Shown here: in pieces, positions 1-9,932 of the stretch
How the letters are laid out: every line of letters starts with the position of its first letter
How positions within the stretch are numbered: position 1 is the first letter of the stretch
Assembly: GCF_023078275.1 (NCBI RefSeq)
Contig: NC_062983.1
Coordinates: 2,473,001-2,537,000, forward strand
DNA from: Leguminivora glycinivorella
Taxonomy: Eukaryota; Arthropoda; Insecta; Lepidoptera; Tortricidae
Length of the DNA: 64,000 nt
Reading direction: 5' to 3'
Notes under the pieces: generated by a model
The model's input: the letters and a program-made list of their open reading frames with translations, nothing else
Told to the model about the DNA's origin: nothing
Databases searched by the model: none
Program-made: the position numbers and the translations under genes

Positions 1-295
1 CTTAAACGGATCACCACCATTTTTGTTACACCCTGTATTATAACGAACACAGTCCACAGACATCGAATGAACCAATTCATTCAATTCGGTCCGAACAAGA
101 ACTAGTCTCGTTAAGCACGTCGCTACCATTCCCATTCAGTGCTTATCTCTCGATAGCCAGTACTTTATAGATTCAGTAGTTTATGCATAATAGGGGCGAC
201 TAAATACCTTTTGATGCAGCGTTTCAATATCTGATTTAACCAAAGAGATTATACTAAAGTCCGTCTAAGCTAATTTGTTAAGACTCTTAACACGT
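1..295. other. unassigned A+T-rich DNA
   Basis: I see no gene here. Bases 25-40 carry the CACCCTGTA end typical of the mariner-like MITE that is complete at 29135-29394, so the window probably opens just inside an eroded copy. Confidence 0.4.
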
Positions 296-365
296 TCACT
301 GCCGGTAGGGGGTCTTTAGACCTCTTACGAAGTATGGTTAATTACGAGTTACGTTAATTGCCGCA

Positions 366-468
366 GCGAAGATGTTAAAACTAGTGCCAACGCCACATCT
401 TGGGATTAGGTGTCAAAAGCGGACTATGAGCCGTGGCGAATGCCGGGATAACGCAAGAAGGATGCTGA
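366..468 (+). repeat. 3' fragment of tRNA-Ser-like SINE family
   Basis: This stretch matches, in the same orientation, the distal part of the SINE that starts at 2552, and the reverse complement of 37620-37720. Shared words include ACTAGTGCC, GCCGTGG and GCCGGGATAACGCAAG. The tRNA-like head is missing. Confidence 0.6.
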
Positions 469-861
469 TGAAACTATATTTTTTAATCAGAACGGGTAAA
501 TTTTAACTTCTGATTAGCAGAAACGTCTGCAATCGATGCCACTAGTCTTAGAATAATCCACTTTTAAATTCAGAACGGGTAATTTCTACAGGTAGGTAAC
601 AAAAACCAGTAACTCCGTAAAATAAAAACGCGTAATAAGAATAACTACTCGAATAAACTCCATTTTACAAACTCTTACAATTACCCCCAGAACAAAACCC
701 ATCCTCATTAAAACTAAAACTTATAATATTAAGCGAGACAGAAAACGGGCAGTTAAACAACTAGAGGAACGCAAAGAGGAAAAAGCGAATCACAACGAAA
801 TAGTACTTTAAAACGTCCCAAGCCTGCTAAATGGCCGCATCTCAGAAAAATTAAAATTTGA
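469..861. other. unassigned A+T-rich DNA
   Basis: No gene, no inverted repeat and no family match found by eye. Confidence 0.4.
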
Positions 862-1042
862 AAAACCCCGACATAGTCACTTATAGTGGACCAAATTCTA
901 TGAAACAAGGATAAGAACACTCCCGAATAATTCAGCTTTCAAACAAAGAAAATCTAAATCTGTTCATCCGTTCGGCAGCTATGATAACACGGACAGATAC
1001 ACACACAAACAAAATAGACAGACATGGCACGCCGTCAAACAT
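862..1042 (-). repeat. CTGT-tract repeat family, minus-strand copy
   Basis: On the minus strand this resembles the better copies at 25178, 28851, 31347 and 41070. It has the ATGAACCGATTT-type block, the AAGCTGA block, and a short remnant of the GTCTGT tract. It is diverged. Confidence 0.55.
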
Positions 1043-1830
1043 AAAACCCTCGCCATTATGCATTTTCCAAAAAGGCTTTAAAGGACACTTTTTGTATTTT
1101 CTCCGGTCGTAACATGGATGACGACTACCTACATAAAAAAATGGCATTCTGTTTAGTCCGTCAGTTAGATCGTCCAAAAATACTGAACACACATTTTTCG
1201 CTTTTTCTAATTCATGAAAAAATACAAAAATATAGAGCATCAAAGTTCCGGAGTGGGGGCTTGTGACGTCACTTCTAAGTAAAAATTGTACCTAGGCGTG
1301 ATGTCACGCAAATTTTCAACGCACTGTACCGTCGTCATTGTTCGTTTATGAGAAAAAAGAAAAAATACGTGTCTAAAATTCTTTGATAATCTAATTGACG
1401 GACTAATTCGTTTTTTTTTGTCGTCTCGCCTATTGGAAAATGATTCTATATAATCTCAAAAATCTAAAATTTTGAGATGTGGCCGTTAGCAGGCACGGGA
1501 TGAAAAGTATTCAGGAGGAGAGATAATGAAAAAAGTTGGTCAAAATGATCACTGGAAGCGGGAGAGGTGCTTGGTACTTTCTGTAATATTCATTATTGTG
1601 TTTCGTGGTTGGTAATAGGAATTTTTGATGAGATAAAAGACAAAGACTAGGCTGAAGGTCTTATTCTTAATAGGGTTGGAGTCAAATTTAACGACAGGAG
1701 TGTTGAGAGTCCTCTTTAAGAATTGACAGTACATGACAATAAGACTCTGATGATGACAATGTTGACGTGACAATGATGGACAAGGAGGTTGATTTTCAGA
1801 AGTTATTGTAATATTTGGTGTGCTTTAAAC
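1043..1830. other. unassigned DNA
   Basis: No gene recognised. Only short chance open frames occur on either strand. Confidence 0.4.
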
Positions 1831-1833
1831 AAC

Positions 1834-2049
1834 GCCGCGGTCCCGGGTTCGAATCCCGGTAAGGGCATTTATTTGTGTGATGAGCACAGACATTTTGTTC
1901 CTGAGTCATGGATGTTTTCTATGTATATAATTTTATTTATATATTATATATATCGTTGTCTGAGTACCCACAACACAAGCCTTCTTGAGCTTACCGTGGG
2001 CCTCAGTCAATCTGTGTAAGAATGTCCTATAATATTTATTTATTTATTG
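1834..2049 (+). repeat. tRNA-derived SINE, 5'-truncated
   Basis: A pol III box B-like GGTTCGAATCCC is followed by AAGGGCATTTATTTGTGTGATGA, a body, and a (TTTA)n tail. The same family occurs at 12690-12913 (-), 14074-14311 (-), 31841-32095 (+, complete) and 48392-48640 (-). The box A end is missing here, so transcription is unlikely. Confidence 0.8.
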
Positions 2050-2237
2050 ATATAAAATTTGCAGGAAAAACTACGATGTCTGATGCTACCCTACAAAAAG
2101 ATCATAGGCATGACATAATTGGTACTTAATGCTACTTTAGGTAAATAATATTAGGTACTGTTGTATTTCAAGAACACGAAACCGTTATGAAACGAAGACG
2201 ACGACATATATTGATTTAGACTAACACGATTTGCACT

Positions 2238-2336
2238 CATACTTTTAGAACAAAACGGGACTTAATCGCTTAACGTCGGGCCAAATATAAATGTAAGTGT
2301 TTACGCGATTAAGTCCCGTTTTGTTCTAAAAGTATG
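2238..2336. repeat. palindromic MITE with perfect 32-bp arms
   Basis: Arms 2238-2269 and 2305-2336 are exact reverse complements over 32 bases, with a 35-base loop. GAC/ACG-rich simple sequence lies on both sides (about 2190-2205 and 2337-2370), suggesting insertion into a trinucleotide repeat. No coding capacity. Confidence 0.75.
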
Positions 2337-2399
2337 AAGACGACGACGACGACGAAAACGACGAAGACGTTATGAAAGTGTGTGATGTGATCCGTAATC

Positions 2400-2463
2400 T
2401 CTGCCTACCCAGGCCCTACCCTACCCTAAACAGGCGTGATTGTATGTATGTATGTATGTATTT
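2400..2463 (+). repeat. LINE/SINE tail ending in (TATG)n
   Basis: CTCTGCCTACCC, then CAGGCGTGATTG, then a run of TATG. The same 3' end is found at 35727-35860 (+), 37246-37495 (-, longest) and 48672-48815 (-). It is the terminal part of a non-LTR element or a SINE sharing its tail. Confidence 0.65.
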
Positions 2464-2551
2464 CAAGAATTTGTAAGCTTTCAGTTTTGTCATCTCGACA
2501 CCTGCCTCACAACTTTATTTTGCACCATCATGATTATAATTCACTGAAAGC

Positions 2552-2860
2552 GTTGGTGGCCAAGCGGTGAGCGTGCGACTTTCAATCCGGAGGTCGCGGG
2601 TTTGAACCCCGGCTCGTAGCAATGAGTAATTCGGATCTTATGTGCGAAATGTAATTTGATATTTGCCAGTTGCTTTTCGGTGAAGATAAACATCGTGAGG
2701 AAATCCGACTAATTCCCAATAAGGCCTAGGTAAACATTATTTGGTAGGTAGTAGTTGGTAGGTCAGATGGCAGAAGCTTTCGTAAAGCTATTGCCTACGC
2801 AAAATCTTGGGATTAATTATCAAAGCAGATCCCAGGTAAGGATCATGATTGCAGTTCACG
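2552..2860 (+). repeat. tRNA-Ser-like SINE, long copy
   Basis: The head reads GGTGGCCAAGCGGTGAGCG (box A region) and GGGTTTGAACCCCGG (box B), followed by a body ending near the AAAATCTTGGGATTA block. Relatives lie at 366-468, 24845-25145, 37621-37935 (-) and 58085-58256 (-). The head folds like a tRNA D and T arm, but the acceptor arms do not pair, so it is a SINE and not a tRNA gene. Confidence 0.75.
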
Positions 2861-2927
2861 CAGTTACGTAAATATATTCCAATCCAAATGAAATTGTCGA
2901 GGTTAAAATTTGCTTCTGGGTCGGAAT

Positions 2928-3354
2928 TAGGCTTGTGTCGTTCACGAACTATGAACTGTTAGGAATAAAATCCCATCAATGACCGAAATGAACTGAATCT
3001 TTCCGTGCTCTGAGAATCGGTCTTTGCTCATTTAGTTCAGTATAGGATCGGTGAGCGCGAGCGGTTTGGATCGAGAACGAGCGTGTGACTGCGCCGACCG
3101 AGAGCGAGAGCTACTTAGCAGAGCTACAAAAAAAAATGTCAAGTTTTCATATTAAACTTCGGTTACTTACAACCTTTCGACCCGGAATGTTACTATCTGT
3201 GGACTACTCGTATTCATTCTGATCTTTCCGACCGCAGTGGTCGCTGGTCTGGCTGAAGTAAATGAGCAAAAGACCTAAAAGAGCGAACTAGTTCGTGGGA
3301 GCGATTGAACGAAATCGGACCGCTCCGACCATCGAACGAAACGGCACAAGCCTA
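2928..3354. mobile_element. hAT-type MITE with perfect 8-bp TSD
   Basis: Terminal inverted repeats TAGGCTTGTGYCGTT lie at both ends. The 8-base target duplication GTCGGAAT is exact (2920-2927 and 3355-3362). An 8-bp duplication and TAG-type ends are hallmarks of the hAT superfamily. The 427-bp interior has repeated GAACGA/GTTCGT words and no transposase, so it is non-autonomous. Confidence 0.8.
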
Positions 3355-3689
3355 GTCGGAATCGGAACGTTTTTGCGTGACTCCATCCAAACAAACATTA
3401 ACATTAGACCAAAATGTACATTCACCTATAGCCTTGCCCGTTTCTTCGCTGTCCGGAGTGTCCGGATTGTCTGCCGTCCGGCCTTTCCGGCACGCCAGCC
3501 GGAAGTTTACTTAAAGGGGATGGAAATATCTGATGTGGTATGTAGATATACGATATTAAGAACGTGATGGAATTTAAGCTTAGAAATTTACGAGTGGACA
3601 GATCATCCTCCTAGTGTTAGAACATCATCCTAGTGTTCTGCCGCCTGAGTCATCAGTACCTTATGGGTCTCCCTAAACATAGTTATTAG

Positions 3690-4008
3690 AGCAATTCCCG
3701 TTAAGTTTGTACATTTGGATCACGTTTCTGATTTTGATAAAAATTGGTAGGCTGATAGAGTCCATGATGCTGAGCAAGATCCACTAGGTTTCCCAAAATG
3801 TCCTATGTAGTTTGTATGAAACTTTCCTTTTTTGTTACCAGATTTCTATACATTTTCGGTAACAAAAAAAGGAAAGTTTCATACAATCAACCTAGGACAT
3901 TTTGGGAAACCTAGTGAATCTTGCTCAGCATCATGGACTCTATCAGCCTACCAATTTTTATCCAAATCGGAGACGTGATCCAAATGTACAAACTTAACGG
4001 GAATTGCT
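3690..4008. repeat. long foldback (snapback) element
   Basis: Two arms of about 145-150 bases (3690-3840 and 3862-4008) are near-perfect reverse complements around a 20-base centre, so a transcript would form one long hairpin. A second, internally deleted copy is at 29401-29648. I see no coding frame and no clear target duplication. Confidence 0.8.
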
Positions 4009-4038
4009 GAGCAATACTTACAATCGGCTTTTGCTGAA

Positions 4039-4050
4039 CTAAAATCGCTC
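4039..4050. other. PLE target-site duplication, left
   Basis: CTAAAATCGCTC occurs here and again exactly at 7505-7516, bracketing the Penelope-like insertion. Confidence 0.8.
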
Positions 4051-4265
4051 TTAAACTAGAACTTTCCTTTGCTAATCCGCGAATAGATAACGTGCAAGTC
4101 AATCAGTGCTAACCTGTTATAATTACTTGCGTATTTTTTACATGCAATTAATTTTCCCACCCTCCCACCGCAAAAATAAAAAATAAATACGCAAATAAAT
4201 ATAACAACCCACCACCAAAAATACAAAACTCGACACGTGTTTCGCCTCTCTACGAGGCATCCTCA
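4051..4265 (-). repeat. PLE pseudo-LTR, copy 1
   Basis: A 215-bp terminal repeat, nearly identical to 6715-6929 (direct) and to 7245-7459 (inverted). It carries the hammerhead motif at its 4226-4271 end. Confidence 0.8.
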
Positions 4266-4271
4266 GGAGCT
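4226..4271 (-). ncRNA. hammerhead ribozyme motif, copy 1
   Basis: Read on the minus strand: core CTGAGGA (4266-4260), helix II GCCTC/GAGGC with a five-base loop, GAAA (4243-4240), a minimal helix III CAC/GTG, then cleavage triplet GTC (predicted cut between 4232 and 4231) and helix I GAG pairing with CTC. PLE pseudo-LTRs are known to encode type I hammerheads with very short helix III. One unpaired T between the core and helix II departs from the ideal fold, so activity is not assured. Of the three copies this one has the fullest set of conserved residues. Confidence 0.7.
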
Positions 4272-4547
4272 GATGTTGACGGTCCGAAGTTCCGCAACTG
4301 ACTGATCGTCCCCAGAATGGTCGGCCATATTTATACTTTGTCCACCCCCCCTACCAAGCAAGTTAGATGGAAAAATTCGTAATAACGGCGATGACGCAAC
4401 ATTCAACTGCTCATTAAGGATTAACCCCCTATTGTTGTACCTAATTATCTCCAACTGTTCCAGAACCCCCAAACGCAGCCCTTTCTCACTTACATGTAAA
4501 ACGTCAAAAGAATGATTCTCTGATACAGTATGGTCACTCTCTATCAA
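4263..4547 (-). pseudogene. PLE endonuclease-region C-terminal fragment
   Basis: The frame continues from the reverse transcriptase once a 7-base tandem duplication (TAACGGC twice, about 4619-4632) is discounted. It contains the FAKHLIESDH-type stretch followed by LGVLEQLEIIRYNN, which resembles the distal part of PLE GIY-YIG endonuclease domains. I cannot find the GIY and YIG signature residues or the catalytic arginine segment between the RT and this piece, so the nuclease appears internally deleted as well as frameshifted. Confidence 0.65.
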
Positions 4548-4623
4548 ATGCTTTGCAAAATTGGATCTCTCTGGATGGTTGTGCCTGTATGATTTTTTCC
4601 CTTTCTCGATTCTATCTTTGCCG

Positions 4624-6207
4624 TTAGCCGTTACAAAGCTTGGAGTGCATAGTGTTATTTGTCCTAAAGACCACAGGAATGCCGTTCGACTTCAAAATCT
4701 TATAAATGTCCTCTGACACTTTGCCAACATAAGTAATGCTCGCTTGACCCCTCTTAACCGGTTCAGAAGGACGTGCCGCATACAACATATTGTTAACCAT
4801 AACCATTCGCTTCTTTCTGATAATGCCATTAACGATTGATTTATCATAACCGTTCGAAACTGCCAAGTGGTAAATATTGTCCAATTCGGCTCGATAGTGT
4901 TCTTCAGAAAGAGGCACAGACAACATCCTATGCACATAACAGTGAAAAGCGGCCAACCTATGCTGCCAAGGGTGTGTAGAAGAAGCTGGTATGACTGTAT
5001 CAGTATGTGTAGGCTTGCGGTAAATTTGAAATTGATGGCTATTATTAACTCTAGTAATGGTCAAATCTAGAAAATTCAATGACTTGTCTTGCTCTAGTTC
5101 CTTCTTAAACTTGATCTTTGGATGTTTACTATTAAGCCCAGTAACAAATTCATCCAGCAGGTCCATACTCCCCGTCCAACAAATAATCAAATCATCTACG
5201 TATCTGAAGTAATACAATATATTATCATTCCCTGCAATATGCTGGTTCTCAAAGTGGTCCATAAAGATATCCGCCATTAAAGGACTCAGTGGAGAACCCA
5301 TGGCTAAACCATCACTTTGCAAATAATACTGTCCCCCGAATCTAAAATAATTATGTTTCATACATATAGCAGTTAGATCTATCAACTCATCTACCTCCCC
5401 TGGATGTAAACGTTGCTTTTCAAAAAGGTCCCTTAGAATATCCAAAGTCTCCCCATACGGCACATTCGTAAACAAACTATCTACATCCAACGAAAGCAAG
5501 ACAACATTATCTGGAATAATAATATCTTTGATCTTTTCTATTAACTGCAAACTATTCCTCAAACAAAACTTCGGCCGAAACTGAGACTTTTCTCTAATAA
5601 TGTGATTCAACCTCTTAGCTAGATTATAAGTTGGTGCACCCAAATATGAGACCACTGGACGAACTGGAATGTTATCCTTATGAATATTAGGTAGCCCATA
5701 AAGAATAGGAGCTCGTGGATTCATTGGCACAACCATGCTCTTCTGATGTTCAGTTTCAAAAACAAACATAGAGTTCTTAATTGCCTGTCTCAGATCTTTC
5801 TGGAATCCTGGAGTTGGGTCTCTCTGCAAACTCGAAAAGCCATCACCTTGAATCAGATCAAGAACTTTCTGATTATAACTTCCTTTCTCCATAATAACAA
5901 TGCAATTTCCTTTGTCTGCTTTCGAAACTACCAAATCATTTTCTCGCACTTTCTGTTGAATAGTTCTCAGTGCCAAACCATCAGAACTAAATCCACCACC
6001 CTGTGCCGGAACAGTACTCTTAATAACATTGGCCACCATGGTCTTGGTATCTAAATCACCACGGCCCCGCACTATCGCTACCTCTGAATCCACAGCCAAA
6101 TTCTCTAACGTCCCCTGAGTTATTCTTGGCTGGAAATTATATTTCAACCCTTTTCCTAAAAGCTCTACTTCATTCTCCGAAAACTCCACATCAGTTAAAT
6201 TTTTCAC
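4624..6207 (-). pseudogene. PLE reverse transcriptase, main frame
   Basis: A 527-codon open frame for a Penelope-type reverse transcriptase, which primes cDNA synthesis at chromosomal breaks or telomere-like ends. Visible motifs in order: KADKGNCIVIM, RPVVSYLGAPTYNLAKRLN, LLSLDVDSLFTNVP (motif A), GLAMGSPLSPLMADIFM (motif B), and RYVDDLIICW with the catalytic YVDD at 5191-5202 (motif C), then LNFLDLTI. The N-terminal part lies in another frame (6204-6707). The break falls near TTCGAG repeats at about 6250-6290. The frame ends early at 4624, where a 7-base tandem duplication shifts it away from the endonuclease tail. Catalytic RT residues look intact, but the whole polyprotein is not open. Confidence 0.85.
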
Positions 6208-6707
6208 ACGAGGATGGAAGTCATGGTGAGGTGTTGGTTCCGTTTCCCTCCCCTCAAAAACGAACTCGAACTCGACTCCGTTAACCTACGCAATTTGTTT
6301 AGCTGAGTAGTATACATCTCATGTGCAAGTTCAGAAGCAAAGTATCTCGCCTTTTGGTCTAGGATATCAAACTCGAGATTATGCAACTTAAATGAGAGTT
6401 CAGAATACAACACTTTAAGATGCAGTTTCAAATTATCTCTAACCGAAAACCAATGGCGAGATTCTTCGTTCAACCAAATACTCTGAGCCCTACTAACAGC
6501 CAACTTAGCAGCCCTCGAATTGCTACTACAACGCAACTGGATGTAATTAGGCACAACGTTCAAACGCTTGCACTGTTGATTAAACCACACATTCTGGACA
6601 GCTGCACGATGTTGTTTGGTTAGTTTGACATAAAGTCGTGCCTGTTCGGCCACGCTAGCCGTTTTCAAATAATCGATGGAACCAGGCGTTACTTTGCGGA
6701 AATCCAT
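6204..6707 (-). pseudogene. PLE polyprotein, N-terminal part
   Basis: A 167-codon frame beginning MDFRKVTPGS just inside the pseudo-LTR at 6715. The same first codons recur at 7467-7504 in the inverted piece, which supports this start. The protein is basic and K/R-rich, as is usual before a PLE RT domain. It runs out of frame within a serine-coding GAGTTC repeat near 6250-6290. The downstream RT continues in the neighbouring frame, so one small indel probably separates them. Confidence 0.7.
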
Positions 6708-6714
6708 GTTAATC

Positions 6715-6929
6715 TTAAACTAGAACTTTCCTTTGCTAATCCGCGAATAGATAACGTGCAAGTCAATCAGTGCTAACCTGTTATAATTACTTGCGTATTT
6801 TTTACATGCAATTAATTTTCCCACCCTCCCACCGCAAAAATAAAAAATAAATACGCAAATAAATATAACAACCCACCACCAAAAATACAAAACTCGACAC
6901 GTGTTTCGCCTCTCTACGAGGCATCCTCA
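6715..6929 (-). repeat. PLE pseudo-LTR, copy 2 (upstream, direct)
   Basis: Direct repeat of 4051-4265. It ends exactly where the inversion begins, so its hammerhead core reads TTGAGGA (minus strand, 6930-6924) in place of CTGAGGA. The conserved core C is lost, which should inactivate self-cleavage. Confidence 0.8.
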
Positions 6930-6961
6930 ACCATCCAGAGAGATCCAATTTTGCAAAGCAT

Positions 6962-7246
6962 TTGATAGAGAGTGACCATACTGTATCAGAGAATCATTCT
7001 TTTGACGTTTTACATGTAAGTGAGAAAGGGCTGCGTTTGGGGGTTCTGGAACAGTTGGAGATAATTAGGTACAACAATAGGGGGTTAATCCTTAATGAGC
7101 AGTTGAATGTTGCGTCATCGCCGTTATTACGAATTTTTCCATCTAACTTGCTTGGTAGGGGGGGTGAACAAAGTATAAATATGGCCGACCATTCTGGGGA
7201 CGATCAGTCAGTTGCGGAACTTCGGACCGTCAACATCAGCTCCTGA
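6962..7246 (+). pseudogene. PLE endonuclease tail, inverted duplicate
   Basis: A 94-codon frame that differs from the 4263-4547 product by a single residue in the part compared (E for G after LGRGG). It has no upstream RT and is a by-product of the terminal rearrangement of this PLE insertion. Confidence 0.7.
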
Positions 7247-7280
7247 GGATGCCTCGTAGAGAGGCGAAACACGTGTTGAG
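7233..7280 (+). ncRNA. hammerhead ribozyme motif, copy 3 (inverted)
   Basis: CTGAGGA at 7243-7249, helix II GCCTC/GAGGC, GAAA at 7266-7269, helix III CAC/GTG, then GTT at 7275-7277 in place of GTC. GTT is a permitted but generally weak hammerhead cleavage triplet. It lies in the inverted pseudo-LTR 7245-7459. Confidence 0.6.
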
Positions 7281-7504
7281 TTTTGTATTTTTGGTGGTGG
7301 GTTGTTATATTTATTTGCGTATTTATTTTTTATTTTTGCGGTGGGAGGGTGGGAAAATTAATTGCATGTAAAAAATACGCAAGTAATTATAACAGGTTAG
7401 CACTGATTGACTTGCACGTTATCTATTCGCGGATTAGCAAAGGAAAGTTCTAGTTTAAGATTAACATGGATTTCCGCAAAGTAACGCCTGGTTCCATCGA
7501 TTAT

Positions 7505-7516
7505 CTAAAATCGCTC
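7505..7516. other. PLE target-site duplication, right
   Basis: Exact copy of 4039-4050. It marks the far end of the PLE insertion, right after the truncated start codons of the inverted piece. Confidence 0.8.
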
Positions 7517-8334
7517 GTTAGTATGAACATGGTTGTGTTTAACGATGATGACGCTTAAGCGTCTTCATACTAATTCATACTTCATACGATATGTTTGGGG
7601 AAACCCTAAGTTTTCTTGCATGAAGCAAGAAAACCACGGCCATATTACCTCTCATAGTGTTGTGAGGTGAGTAAAGTTCATAGCTGCAAGCGTTCACAGA
7701 CAGCGGAAACCATTAAGCGGGCCTTCTTTTTTTTTGTATGAATGGGCAGACGTTTGACCACGATCACATCACACCTGATGGTAAGTGATGATGCGGTATA
7801 CGGTGGTGGTTTGCCACCGACATAAAAAAGAAATAAATAAAATTCGTATTTTGTCGTTCCTCATAATATTCCCCCACTCATCTCGACACGCGACATGTCG
7901 AACTGTACCCGGAACACCCGAGTGTTGTGAGCAAATAACATTGTGACCAGAATGTTACTGTACTTATGTTTGAAAGTGGACTTCCGGGTAGATAAAACGT
8001 CTTTAGATCGCAAATGTATTGATTCCTAGCCTTTGAATTGCTTTTCAAACGAAACGCCAGAATTAAAGGTCTACGGTATGGAGTTCTTCAAAAAGAGTGT
8101 ACAGATTTCTAAAAGTTCGACAAGATGCAAGTGACACATCTGGAGTTGCAAGCGTTCATAGGCTACGGGGACTGCTTATCATCAGGTAGGCCGTGTGCTT
8201 GTTTCCACCATATGATACAAAATAAAAGTAGGCAGCTGAATATTTGCTTGCTTGCTGAATACTTAATATCTGAAAGAGAGTTTCTGGATGGATGAAATGT
8301 GTCTTTTGATTGTAAGTGGGAATATTTCTTTTCC
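7517..8334. repeat. mosaic of short eroded repeats
   Basis: No gene. 7740-7830 holds the CACACCTGATGGTAAGTGATG block also seen at 26785-26850. 8135-8225 holds the GTTGCAAGCGTTCATAGG ... CCGTGTGCTTGTTT block, related to 27845-27950. Both are common lepidopteran retroposon ends. Confidence 0.5.
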
Positions 8335-8735
8335 CCTCACTAGCTCGGAAACACGTGTTTTGTCCTTTAATACCAGCGGGTAAAAACGCATTTTATCCAC
8401 TAGTGGGTAAAGTAATTTGACCTTGATAAAGTCAAATTAACTGCTTTAAAATTGATAAAAGTAGATGAATCTAGTAATAAAGATGATTTACCACCTGTGG
8501 AACTACTGGAAGCAGTGATAAACGCATTTTTTGCGTTATAATTTCCTCGCTATAGTGACGGGAAAAGTTTTGTGTTACACTCGGGTGCAAATGTATTTTA
8601 CTTCTCGTGTGTTAAAAAACTCGCAAGTTCAGGATTCTATTCTCGAACTCAACTATAGAATCCTTTCACTTGCTCGTTTTTCAATTCCACACTCGGCGTT
8701 AAAATACAACTTTGCCCCCTTGTATAACAAATAAC
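8335..8735 (+). repeat. 400-bp dispersed repeat
   Basis: It corresponds along its length to 42820-43375 on the minus strand. That copy carries a later insertion. Shared blocks include CCAGCGGGTA, TTTACCACCTGTGG, GAAGCAGTGATAAA and TTCGGGTGCAAATG-like words. No long open frame. Fragments with similar ends lie near 33355-33545 and 59995-60110. Confidence 0.65.
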
Positions 8736-9360
8736 TATTACATAATTATACATATATTAGATTATTTTAAGCTGAACAATATTGTCCTACTCGTATAGTT
8801 ACTTAGGTTAACCGGTATAGATGCGTCTGGTTGTGTAAAGGCGTCTTTCGACAACATCTTTTGACCGAAACATTTTACAACTATTGCAACCCTTTATACC
8901 CTACTTATTTGAAGTATTGTCACCAAACATTACGACATCCATATTACTGACCGGATTTTAGACATTTGTACCATCAATGTAGTCATGAACCTCAACTTCA
9001 TCCTCGCGCTGCAGTACTGCTGCCTTTATAAAGTATACATCACCATAACAACAGTAGGACAACCACATAACTAGATTTAAATAGAAGAAACATGTTCATC
9101 TATTTGTATAGGGCCCGAGCGTGTCAGATTCTATACTGAAGTTGTTACTTGCCTGTGATTTTAAATATGTATCAGGCCACAGTGTTCATGATTTTTGTGT
9201 TGTTGCAATTAAATGTTACGTAACGAGGCATTTTTAATGTTGTTGTTTACTTCAACTTACAAAAATTAACGCCCGAAAGCTGCATGCTACGATTAAAGAC
9301 GGACAACTCAGTGGATTATACTGAGTTCATTTAACACGCTAAGTAGATACCTACGTTTGC
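8736..9360. other. unassigned A+T-rich DNA
   Basis: I see no gene or repeat structure here. Confidence 0.4.
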
Positions 9361-9375
9361 TTGATCTATGGTATA

Positions 9376-9756
9376 TATGACATCTGGGCTGTGCATAAGA
9401 TCCGAGTTGCACAGAGAGCCATGGAGCGCGCCATGCTCGGTATCAAGATTCGAGATCGGGTAAGGAATGTCGAGATCCGTCGTCGCACCAAGGTGCAAGA
9501 CGTTGGTTTCGTCATTATCAAACTAAAATGGAGTTGGGCGGGGCATGTTGCTAGGCAGAGTGATAGTAGGTGGACTAAAATGTTAACGGAATGATGGCCG
9601 CTTACAGACGTAAGAAGCGCTTGGCATCCGTTAGCTCGTTGGGTGGACGACATCCGCAAGGTTGCGGGTCACAACTGGATGAGACTAGCTCAGGACCGGG
9701 ATATATGGCGTACTAGAAGAGAGGCCTATGCTCAGCAGTGGGCGATAAAGGGCTGA
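9376..9756 (+). pseudogene. RTE-like LINE, C-terminal end with (ATG)n tail
   Basis: Translation gives RVAQRAMERAMLGIKIRDR, then KLKWSWAGHVAR, then WVDDIRKVAG and a terminal QQW motif. This is the hallmark end of RTE-clade reverse transcriptases in insects, beyond the RT core. A TGA at 9592-9594 interrupts an otherwise continuous frame that ends at 9754-9756. The 3' end runs straight into a (ATG)n tract, as RTE elements do. 5'-truncated and dead. Confidence 0.75.
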
Positions 9757-9798
9757 CATGATGATGATGATGATGATGATATATGACATCTGTGAGGA

Positions 9799-9932
9799 CA
9801 GTCACCGGCATAAATATGTGATGATTTCTATACCTTGTCATATTAACGACTTGTTTGAAATGTCATACCAAATTCTCAAACGATTAATAGCGATAAGGTA
9901 TAGAAATCATCACTTCTTTATGCCGGTGACTG
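9799..9932. repeat. MITE with 37-bp terminal inverted repeats
   Basis: Arms 9799-9835 and 9895-9932 read CAGTCACCGGCATAAA... and its reverse complement with about two differences. The loop is 59 bases. It sits directly after the LINE tail. Confidence 0.75.

Larger units (their letters stand above)
4051..7504 (-). mobile_element. Penelope-like element (PLE), rearranged copy
   Basis: A 3.45-kb insertion lies between 12-bp direct duplications. Read on the minus strand it has a pseudo-LTR (6715-6929), a reverse transcriptase frame (6707-4624, frameshifted), the end of an endonuclease region (4547-4263) and a second direct pseudo-LTR (4051-4265). Joined to its upstream end is an inverted 575-bp piece (6930-7504, plus strand) holding the endonuclease tail, a third pseudo-LTR and the first codons of the same element. 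Partial tandem or inverted duplication of termini is a known PLE feature. The inversion joint is at 6929/6930. Confidence 0.85.

Noticed and set aside
2552..2625. tRNA-Ser gene
   Set aside because: Box A and box B are present, but the same sequence recurs with a shared downstream body in several places, so it is a SINE family.
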